DNA of 64,000 nucleotides from UBA2357 sp041678045 (GTDB lineage: Bacteria > Pseudomonadota > Gammaproteobacteria > Burkholderiales > Rhodocyclaceae): the NCBI GenBank assembly GCA_041678045.1, contig JBAYOV010000014.1:7494-71493 (forward strand). The letters are read 5' to 3'. Positions 58,256 to 64,000 of the stretch are shown piece by piece; position 1 is the stretch's first letter, and each line of letters starts with the position of its first letter. A program made the position numbers and the translations under genes. The notes below the pieces were generated by a model. The model saw nothing but the letters and a program-made list of their open reading frames with translations. It made no database searches and had not been told where the DNA came from.

Positions 58256-59530
58256 TCAGAGCGCCTCGACGGGCTCGGTACGGTAGAAGCAGTCCGGCAG
58301 GACGGCCTGTTCCAGCATGTCGATGGAGCGCGCTTCCACGTTGTGCCTGGCGAAGAACTCGCGCCAGCCCTTGACGACGCCGAGCATGTCGTCGATGAGC
58401 GCCTGGGCTTCCTGGGTGGACAGCCCGAAGGCGCCGCAGTCCGACAGCAGGTTGTAGAGGCTGGCGACCCGGCCAAATCGTCCGGCTTCCAACGCGAGGT
58501 CGCGGCGTCCCTGCGACACGAGCGGCACCGGCACGATGTTGTAGGCCGGCGAGAGTCGCCAGCCGGAAGATGTGTGCAACAGCGCGTGATTGCGCGGGTG
58601 GTCATCATTGTTGGTCACCATCGCGTTGAAGACCATGCGCATGAACAGTTCGCGCCGGTCCTCATCGGGCTTGACGGACCACCGGCGCAGTTCGTCGGCC
58701 AGCAGGCGGTAAGACCACCATTCGCGGCCGGTATAGCCATCTTCGGCATCCAGGACCGTGAGGCCCGAGACCAGTCCGTGGCGTGCATAGGCTTGGGCGT
58801 CTGGATTCCACTCGCGGTCGAAGCGCAACAGCATCAGGGCTTCGGCCTTGCCGACGGTTTCCAGGCGGGTGCCACACACGCGCAGGCCCGCCGCGCGGGC
58901 AAGCTCAAGGGTGGTGTACTCGATGCGCTGCATGTTGTGCGGGTCCCGCTTCTCGGGCAGCTTGGCCAGGTAGATGCGGTGCTGGTCCTCCACGGTGACT
59001 TTCGGCCACGCGCCACCCATGCTGGTGCCAGGCTCCAGGCGCTCCAGAATCTCGCGCGGCAGCTTGCCGGTCTCTTCCAGTTGCTCGGCGGCCTCAGTGA
59101 GCGCTTGCAGTTGGTGTGTGCGATTGAAGGGTCGTGCTGGGCCTGGGGGCTCGACGGAAAGACCGAAACGCAGGTTCCCGGCGCCATCTTCGGGTCCGTT
59201 GAGCAGGTACGTCATCTCGGTGATGTCGGCCTCGGGCCGTGCCAGGCGGGCCTGGATGACGCGGCGGCCCCAGGCGTCGGGACTGGCATCGCGCAGAGCG
59301 CCGGGAATGCCCTTGAGCTTCGTGAAGTACAGCGGCTTCCCCGAAAGGGGCAGGTGGTAGGAGTCCAGCGCCATGACGTTCGGCCGTTCGAGATAGCGCC
59401 TGCCGTAGGTGAAGGTGCCCTGGAACGCGCCAGCGCCCACTTCGCAGACTTTCAACGAGGCGCACGGTACCCACTCGAAGGTGCCTGGCAACTGGACGTA
59501 GACGTAGCAGGATTCTCCTTGGGCAGCCAT
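58256..59530 (-). CDS. hipA: HipA-type serine/threonine kinase toxin
   Basis: Kinase toxin that, in E. coli, phosphorylates glutamyl-tRNA synthetase and induces dormancy. 424 residues. The glycine-rich loop is GTSMGGAWPK at 168-177, the catalytic NDDH region is NNDDHPRNHALL at 307-318, and the AYNIVPV segment follows. The N-terminal subdomain 1 is present, so it looks complete. The HipB-like antitoxin gene is 12 bp upstream on the same strand. Confidence 0.92.
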   Translation of the reverse strand: MAAQGESCYVYVQLPGTFEWVPCASLKVCEVGAGAFQGTFTYGRRYLERPNVMALDSYHLPLSGKPLYFTKLKGIPGALRDASPDAWGRRVIQARLARPEADITEMTYLLNGPEDGAGNLRFGLSVEPPGPARPFNRTHQLQALTEAAEQLEETGKLPREILERLEPGTSMGGAWPKVTVEDQHRIYLAKLPEKRDPHNMQRIEYTTLELARAAGLRVCGTRLETVGKAEALMLLRFDREWNPDAQAYARHGLVSGLTVLDAEDGYTGREWWSYRLLADELRRWSVKPDEDRRELFMRMVFNAMVTNNDDHPRNHALLHTSSGWRLSPAYNIVPVPLVSQGRRDLALEAGRFGRVASLYNLLSDCGAFGLSTQEAQALIDDMLGVVKGWREFFARHNVEARSIDMLEQAVLPDCFYRTEPVEAL

Positions 59531-59542
59531 GGGTGTCCCGTA

Positions 59543-59875
59543 TCAAAAGTCGTTGTCGGACGCGGGCACACGCACGCGCTGCGGCCGCTGGGCCGCTTCG
59601 AGAATCTTCCCGTGCTCATCGTCGTCCGGGCTGGCGACCGCCCGAACGGTGTCGAGCAAGCCGAGTTTCCACAGCACCGCCAGCATGGAGCCGACCGCCA
59701 CGCCGGGCTCACCGTTCTCGATGCGGTACAGCGTGCGACGGCCTATGCCGCAGGCTTTGGCCAACTCGTCCATGCCCAAGCGCCGGCGCAGCCGGGCGGT
59801 GCGGATGCGTTCGCCCAGCAACGCGACGGACTTCAGAACCTCCAAAGGAAGCGATTGATTGATTTTTTGAGCCAT
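59543..59875 (-). CDS. hipB: HipB-type antitoxin (XRE helix-turn-helix)
   Basis: A 110-residue antitoxin with an XRE DNA-binding domain (LGERIRTARLRRRLGMDELA then KACGIGRRTLYRIENGEPGV, about residues 20-75) and a C-terminal tail likely to contact HipA. It probably represses its own promoter through the inverted repeats at 59871-59913. First gene of the pair. Confidence 0.9.
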   Translation of the reverse strand: MAQKINQSLPLEVLKSVALLGERIRTARLRRRLGMDELAKACGIGRRTLYRIENGEPGVAVGSMLAVLWKLGLLDTVRAVASPDDDEHGKILEAAQRPQRVRVPASDNDF

Positions 59876-59913
59876 ATTTGACCCGCAATCCGAGATTATG
59901 GTCTAGATATGGC
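59871..59913. promoter_or_regulatory. Inverted repeats at the hipBA start
   Basis: GCCATAT (59871-59877) and ATATGGC (59907-59913), extended on their inner sides by similar bases (TTTGACC and GGTCTAG), bracket the region just upstream of and including the hipB start codon. HipB dimers bind paired operators of this sort. The AT-rich segment between them can hold the promoter. Confidence 0.5.
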
Positions 59914-59938
59914 ACACCGATACAGGGTACCCGCCCTG

Positions 59939-60823
59939 CTACCCCTTCCGGGTCTTCCAGCTCGTCAGCGCCACGCCCAGCAGCACCACGCAGGCCGCCA
60001 ACGCGCCCTTGGCCGAGAGGCTTTCGCCCAGCACTACGATACCCATCAGCGCGCTCAGCACAGGCACGGAAAGCTGCACCGTGCCGGCGGTGATCGCGGC
60101 CATGCGCACGCGCACCCAGTACCAGAGCACGTAGCCCAGCGCCGAAGTCACGGCACCGGACAGCACGGCGTAGAGCAGGCCCAGTGAGTCGAATTCGAGC
60201 TGGTGGCGCTGCAGCCACAGCAGGCCCAGCGACAGCGGCGCGGCGAGGATGAAGCTGTTCGCCGTCCACAGCACCGGCGAGCCGCCGCCCCGGCCCACCA
60301 ACGAGAAGCCGCCCCAAGCCAGTCCGGCGGCGACCATCAGCAGCGCGGCCGACAGCGGCGGCGAAGACCCCGACGGCGCCAGAAACACCACCAGCCCGCC
60401 AAGCGCCAGCGCGACGCCAAGCAGGTTGGTTCTCTCCCCGCTCGCCAGCCCCACCCCCACCATCAGCAACTGCACCGAGGCGAACAGCACCAGCGCACCC
60501 GCCCCGGTGTCGATGCCGCGATACCCGTAGGAAAAAGTCACCGCATACGCGAACAGCAACAGCGCCGACAGCACGCCGCCCCCCGACACCCAGGGCCTGT
60601 CGCCACGCACGCCGAGGATCACCGCCAGCACTACCGCGCCGGTCAGCATTCGCCCCGCGGTGAAGCTGGCCGCGTCGATGGACGTGGTCAGCATCGCCAT
60701 CCGCGCCAGCAGCGAATTGCTGGCGAACGCGAGCATGGCCAATGCCGTCAGCGCTGCGACCGGCCACAAAGGCGAGCGGGGCGCTGGCGCCGTCTGTCCT
60801 GCTTCCGGTTCGTTCTGCGTCAT
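59939..60823 (-). CDS. EamA/DMT-family transporter
   Basis: A 294-residue drug/metabolite exporter-type permease with about ten hydrophobic helices in two EamA repeats. Start at ATG 60823 (MTQNEPEAG); longer readings run into a transposase relic. Typical segments are ALAMLAFASNSLLARMAML in the first helix and AITAGTVQLSVPVLSALMGI with GESLSAKG in the second repeat. Substrate unknown. Lies between hipBA and the IS3 relic. Confidence 0.82.
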   Translation of the reverse strand: MTQNEPEAGQTAPAPRSPLWPVAALTALAMLAFASNSLLARMAMLTTSIDAASFTAGRMLTGAVVLAVILGVRGDRPWVSGGGVLSALLLFAYAVTFSYGYRGIDTGAGALVLFASVQLLMVGVGLASGERTNLLGVALALGGLVVFLAPSGSSPPLSAALLMVAAGLAWGGFSLVGRGGGSPVLWTANSFILAAPLSLGLLWLQRHQLEFDSLGLLYAVLSGAVTSALGYVLWYWVRVRMAAITAGTVQLSVPVLSALMGIVVLGESLSAKGALAACVVLLGVALTSWKTRKG

Positions 60824-60879
60824 TTCCGCGCCCTGTGGCTGGCCTTGTCCGGATACTGATGTGGCCCCAGCAGCACTTC

Positions 60880-60961
60880 GTCTGCGCGGTGACAGCGGCT
60901 GACGGCGGCTGTACGGCCGCTGCAGCCAGGCGTAGTACCCGCTCGGGTGCACGCGCATCAA
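60880..60961 (-). pseudogene. IS3-family transposase fragment
   Basis: The reverse strand from 60961 reads MRVHPSGYYAWLQRPYSRRQ, which matches the N-terminal part of IS3-family OrfB transposases (the SGYYAWL segment). A frame change near 60905 then gives RADEVLLGPHQ, like the next part of OrfB. Nothing else of the element is seen. It abuts the 3' end of tRNA-Gly. Confidence 0.65.
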
Positions 60962-60963
60962 CT

Positions 60964-61037
60964 TGGAGCGGGTGAAGGGAATCGAACCCTCGTATGCAGC
61001 TTGGGAAGCTGCCGTTCTACCATTGAACTACACCCGC
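60964..61037 (-). tRNA. tRNA-Gly (anticodon UCC)
   Basis: Reverse strand folds as a cloverleaf. The acceptor arm is GCGGGTG (61037-61031) pairing with CACCCGC (60974-60968). The anticodon stem-loop is GCAGC-TTCCCAA-GCTGC with anticodon TCC, and the T-arm includes GGTTCGATTCC. CCA is encoded (60966-60964) after the discriminator T. Reads GGA codons, possibly GGG. tRNA-Gly genes are frequent island attachment sites; here it borders the accessory region. Confidence 0.95.
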
Positions 61038-61148
61038 CTTGACCGACGATTCTAGCGCAGGAACGGCCTCCGGCCGAAGAGGCCAGTCTCGGGCGCTGGC
61101 CGAAGAGGCCGGCTCCGGCCGCCAACCGACTCGTGCGACAATTCAGGA

Positions 61149-61352
61149 ATGATCGAAATCCTCGTCAACGGAGAGAAGCAGCAGTTGCCGGCGGCGTCCA
61201 GCGTCGCCACGCTGCTCGACATGCTCGACCTCACCGGACGCCGGATCGCCGTGGAACGCAACGGCGAGATCGTGCCGCGCAGCCGGCATGCCGAGCAGCC
61301 GTTGACCGACGGCGACCGCCTCGAGATCGTGGTCGCGGTCGGAGGCGGCTGA
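61149..61352 (+). CDS. thiS: Thiamine sulfur-carrier protein
   Basis: Ubiquitin-fold sulfur carrier for the thiazole step. 67 residues, opens MIEILVNGEKQQLPAASSVA, ends in the required Gly-Gly(Gly) tail (IVVAVGGG) that is adenylated and thiocarboxylated. thiG lies downstream with an OsmC-type gene between them, an unusual split of the thiSG pair. Confidence 0.93.
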   Translation: MIEILVNGEKQQLPAASSVATLLDMLDLTGRRIAVERNGEIVPRSRHAEQPLTDGDRLEIVVAVGGG

Positions 61353-61439
61353 CAGGGCCGGCACTCGCTGCCCGGCGGATCCCTGCATGCCATTCGATCT
61401 CCGCATCGATCTCTGCACGCCATTCACGGAACCTGCACC

Positions 61440-61904
61440 ATGTCCGACGCTCATGCATTCAACGGCACCCTGACCTGGCTGGGCCAACCGGCCGGCCGGC
61501 CCTTCACTTACGAAACGATTGCCCGGGATACCCGCCTCGCCTTCGAGGGCGGCGCGCAGATCGAAGGCTCGGCCCCCGGTGTTTTCGGCGGCGACGACAG
61601 CAAGCTGAATCCGGAAACCCTGATGATGGCGTCGCTGATGCAGTGCCACTTCCTGACCTTCATGGCGGTCGCGGCCAAGTCACGCATCGAGGTCACCCGC
61701 TATGCCGACGCGGCGGTCGGCACACTGGGCAAGAACGCCAACGGCAAGATGGCCTTCGCCCAGGTCGTGCTGCGGCCGCGCGTGCGGCTGGCGTCGCCCC
61801 TCGAAGTGGAGAAGTTCGTCGCCCTGCACGACAAGGCGCACGCGAACTGCTTCATGGCGAACTCGGTCAACTTCGAGGTGCGTGTCGAGCCCGAGCTGGA
61901 GTAA
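61440..61904 (+). CDS. OsmC-family peroxide-reducing protein
   Basis: A 154-residue OsmC/Ohr-fold protein. Conserved Cys in SLMQCHFLTFMAVAAK (about residue 69) and the second Cys in KAHANCFMANSVNFEVR (about 140) match the two-cysteine peroxidase site. GDDSKLNPETLMMASL is the usual OsmC helix start. It likely reduces organic hydroperoxides in the cytoplasm. It lies between thiS and thiG and ends 4 bp before thiG, so probably co-transcribed with thiamine genes. Confidence 0.85.
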   Translation: MSDAHAFNGTLTWLGQPAGRPFTYETIARDTRLAFEGGAQIEGSAPGVFGGDDSKLNPETLMMASLMQCHFLTFMAVAAKSRIEVTRYADAAVGTLGKNANGKMAFAQVVLRPRVRLASPLEVEKFVALHDKAHANCFMANSVNFEVRVEPELE

Positions 61905-61908
61905 GTCG

Positions 61909-62760
61909 ATGACACAGACTCCGATGACGCAGACTGCCGCGGCAACCGATGCCGGCGGCGCTGGCGATCCGCTGCGCATCGGCGGACGCGAGTTCTCGTC
62001 GCGGCTGCTGATCGGCACCGGCAAGTATCGCGATTTCGAGCAGACCCGCGCGGCGGTCGAAGCCAGCGGCGCCCAGATCGTCACGGTGGCGATCCGGCGC
62101 ACGAACATCGGCCAGACGGCCGGTGAGCCGAACCTGCTCGACTTCCTGTCGCCGCAGCGCTTCACGCTGCTGCCCAACACGGCCGGCTGCTACACGGCCG
62201 AAGAGGCCATCCGCACGCTGCGGCTGGCACGCGAGCTGCTCGACGGCCACACCCTGGTCAAGCTCGAAGTGCTTGGCGACTCGCACACCCTGTACCCGAA
62301 CATGCCCGAAACGCTGAAGGCTGCCGAGGTGCTGGTCCGCGACGGCTTCGAGGTCATGGTCTATTGCAGCGACGATCCGATCCAGGCGAAAACCCTGGAA
62401 GGAATCGGCTGTGTGGCGATCATGCCGCTGGCGTCGCTGATCGGTTCGGGCATGGGTATCCTGAACCCGTGGAACCTGCAGCTGATCCTCGAACAGGCCG
62501 AGTTGCCGGTCATCGTCGATGCGGGCGTGGGGACCGCATCGGACGCCACGATCGCGATGGAACTGGGCTGCGCCGGCGTGCTGATGAACACCGCAGTGGC
62601 TGCTGCCCGTGAACCGGTGCGCATGGCCCGCGCGATGCGGCTGGCTGTCGAGGCCGGCCGCGAGGCCTTCCTCGCCGGGCGCATGCCGCGCAAGCTCTAC
62701 TCGGCCTTCCCGTCGTCGCCGACCACCGGCCTGATCGGCAGCGGCGGATCGCCGCGGTGA
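61909..62760 (+). CDS. thiG: Thiazole synthase
   Basis: Forms the thiazole phosphate of thiamine from deoxyxylulose phosphate, ThiS-thiocarboxylate and iminoglycine. 283 residues from ATG 61909; the first 20 residues are a short nonconserved leader and ATG 61924 is an alternative. Core segments: SSRLLIGTGKYRDFEQTRAA, LLPNTAGCYTAEEAIRTLR, KLEVLGD and PVIVDAGVGTASDATIAMEL. The stop overlaps the trmB GTG start by 4 bp. Confidence 0.95.
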   Translation: MTQTPMTQTAAATDAGGAGDPLRIGGREFSSRLLIGTGKYRDFEQTRAAVEASGAQIVTVAIRRTNIGQTAGEPNLLDFLSPQRFTLLPNTAGCYTAEEAIRTLRLARELLDGHTLVKLEVLGDSHTLYPNMPETLKAAEVLVRDGFEVMVYCSDDPIQAKTLEGIGCVAIMPLASLIGSGMGILNPWNLQLILEQAELPVIVDAGVGTASDATIAMELGCAGVLMNTAVAAAREPVRMARAMRLAVEAGREAFLAGRMPRKLYSAFPSSPTTGLIGSGGSPR

Positions 62761-63596
62761 CCGCTGGGCGGACCCTCGCGCCGGACGCTACCGAGCAGAC
62801 TTCGTCCGTTGGCGATCATCCGCACATCCGCAGCTTCTCGGGGCGCCGCGGACACTTCACGGCGGGCCAGCGGCTGGCCTACCAGACGCTGTTCGAGCGC
62901 TGGACCCTCCCCTACCGGCCGGCGCCCATCGACGCAAGCGAGGTATTCGGACGTTCGGCTCCGCGGGTCCTCGAGATCGGCTTCGGGATGGGTGAGACCA
63001 CCGCCGCGATCGCGCAACGGATGCCCGACACCGATTTCCTCGGCGTCGAGGTCTACCCGGCCGGGGTCGGCGCACTGCTGCGCCGCATCGACGAGGCCGG
63101 CCTGTCGAACCTGCGGATCATCCAGCACGACGCGGTCGAAGTCGTCCGCGACATGATCGCGCCCGGCACGCTGGCCGGCATCCACGTCTTCTTTCCCGAT
63201 CCGTGGCCGAAGAAGCGCCACCACAAGCGCCGGCTGATCCAGCCGGCCTTCGTGGCGCTGCTGGCCTCACGCCTGGCGCCGGGCGGCTACCTGCACTGCG
63301 CCACCGACTGGGCGCATTACGCCGTGCAGATGCTGGCCGTGCTCGCCGGCGAACCCTTGCTGGTCAATACGGCGTTCGACGATATGGCGTTGGACGATAC
63401 GGCGGTCGACGATACGACACTCGACCCTGCGGCAGTCGGCGATACCGCCGGCACTGGCGCCACCGTGATCGGCGAAACCCCCGCCGGCTGCCGTGGCTTT
63501 GCGCCGCGCCCGGCCTGGCGGCCAGTGACGAAGTTCGAGAACCGCGGCCTGCGGCTCGGTCACGGCGTCTGGGACGTGGTCTTTCGCCGCATCTGA
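62757..63596 (+). CDS. trmB: tRNA (guanine-N7)-methyltransferase
   Basis: SAM-dependent enzyme that methylates G46 of tRNAs. 279 residues from the GTG at 62757, which overlaps the thiG stop. Motifs: RSFSGRRGHFTAGQ, SAM loop VLEIGFGMGETTAAIAQ, and the catalytic FPDPWPKKRHHKRRL. A stretch of about 30 residues (about 202-231) made of short DDTA-like repeats is inserted before the conserved C-terminal RPVTKFENRGLRLGH; most TrmB proteins lack it. The 3' end overlaps the convergent thiD by 37 bp. Confidence 0.93.
   Translation: MTAGRTLAPDATEQTSSVGDHPHIRSFSGRRGHFTAGQRLAYQTLFERWTLPYRPAPIDASEVFGRSAPRVLEIGFGMGETTAAIAQRMPDTDFLGVEVYPAGVGALLRRIDEAGLSNLRIIQHDAVEVVRDMIAPGTLAGIHVFFPDPWPKKRHHKRRLIQPAFVALLASRLAPGGYLHCATDWAHYAVQMLAVLAGEPLLVNTAFDDMALDDTAVDDTTLDPAAVGDTAGTGATVIGETPAGCRGFAPRPAWRPVTKFENRGLRLGHGVWDVVFRRI
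63360..63449 (+). repeat. 15-bp degenerate tandem repeat inside trmB
   Basis: Six 15-bp units, most with the core GACGATACGGCG (for example TTGGACGATACGGCG at 63390-63404), run from 63360 to 63449 in frame, encoding LVNTA, FDDMA, LDDTA, VDDTT, LDPAA and VGDTA. Divergence between units suggests an old expansion. Confidence 0.8.
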
Positions 63597-64000
63597 TCAC
63601 GCCCCCACCAGGCGTGGAAATGATGGACCGGCCCGTGGCCGGAGCCGACGTCGAGCGTGTCGGCCTGGCGGATCGCCTCGGTCAGCCACGCCTTGGCCGC
63701 CTGCACGGCAGCAGGCACCCCGGACGCCTGCGGCAGCAGGGCAGCGATCGCGGCCGACAATGTGCAACCGGTTCCGTGAGTGTTGCGGGTGTCGATGCGC
63801 ACCGTCGGCAGCTCGATCATCCGGTCGCCATCGTGCAGCAGGTCGATCGCGTCACCCGGCAGATGCCCGCCCTTGACCAGCACCCAGCGCCGGTCGTCTG
63901 AGCGCAGCAGGCGTCGCAGTCGTTCGGCTGCGCGCCGCATCTCGGCCAGCGTCTCGGGGGGGCGCTCGCCGAGCAGCGCGCCGGCCTCGGGCAGGTTGGG
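63560..64000 (-). CDS. thiD: Hydroxymethylpyrimidine (phosphate) kinase, C-terminal part (cut by window edge)
   Basis: Bifunctional pyrimidine kinase of thiamine synthesis. The C-terminal about 146 codons are present; the gene enters from the right edge. Typical motifs: PNLPEAGALLGERPPETLAE, VLVKGGHLPGDAIDLLHDGD and the anion-hole motif TRNTHGTGCTLSAAIAALLP. The stop (63560) lies inside the 3' end of the convergent trmB. Together with thiS and thiG it forms the local thiamine gene group. Confidence 0.92.
   Translation of the reverse strand, partial: PNLPEAGALLGERPPETLAEMRRAAERLRRLLRSDDRRWVLVKGGHLPGDAIDLLHDGDRMIELPTVRIDTRNTHGTGCTLSAAIAALLPQASGVPAAVQAAKAWLTEAIRQADTLDVGSGHGPVHHFHAWWGRDQMRRKTTSQTP

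Noticed and set aside
36723..61037. Prophage or integrative conjugative element
   Set aside because: No integrase, capsid, terminase, portal, relaxase or type IV secretion genes are seen; only tRNA edge and relics suggest past mobility.

Overview
The window is about 64 kb of high-GC chromosomal DNA from a betaproteobacterium, most likely of the Rhodocyclaceae/Zoogloeaceae group (Azoarcus, Thauera, Zoogloea relatives). This rests on gene content and order: pepA-holC-valS back to back with lptFG, thiS-thiG-trmB, iorAB, a methanopterin-type mch, and the remains of a quinohemoprotein amine dehydrogenase. It is inferred from reading the sequence, not from a database search.

Positions 1-36700 are mostly core genome. 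They hold valS, holC and pepA facing lptFG; bioB; tungstate/molybdate-type ABC components; a MerR-controlled metal exporter; a DUF2946/OprC-type copper receptor pair; moaC, an MscS channel and a BepA-like protease; a diguanylate cyclase; the GTPase YlqF and SlyX; a MotA/OmpA-type envelope pair; a PQQ-type sugar dehydrogenase whose N-terminus looks like a captured VapB antitoxin; a TonB receptor; a PAS sensor kinase; mch and folB; and iorAB.

Positions 36700-61040 are accessory DNA. The stretch opens with a decayed, internally deleted group II intron, a cassette-like gene ending in a collapsed attC-like sequence, and the truncated end of an amine dehydrogenase gene behind a hexanucleotide repeat. 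A sulfide-handling pair (persulfide dioxygenase-like MBL protein, periplasmic rhodanese) and a chemoreceptor follow. The centrepiece is a complete type I Wadjet anti-plasmid system (jetA-jetB-jetC-jetD). A Phd/VapC toxin-antitoxin module with its own putative promoter lies between jetA and jetB, and a small ORF lies between jetC and jetD. Next come an FtsH/phospholipase-D pair overlapping by 4 bp, a MarR-GNAT fusion regulator, a ParDE-like relic, a periplasmic redox cluster (di-heme cytochrome c lipoprotein, HxH protein, cupredoxin) converging on an ECF sigma factor gene, a HipBA module, a DMT exporter and an IS3-family transposase fragment abutting tRNA-Gly(UCC). No integrase is visible. The density of toxin-antitoxin modules, relics and the tRNA edge fits a decayed genomic island or defence hotspot.

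Positions 61100-64000 return to core genes for thiamine synthesis (thiS, thiG, converging thiD), an OsmC-family protein and trmB. The TrmB carries an unusual repeat-derived insertion.
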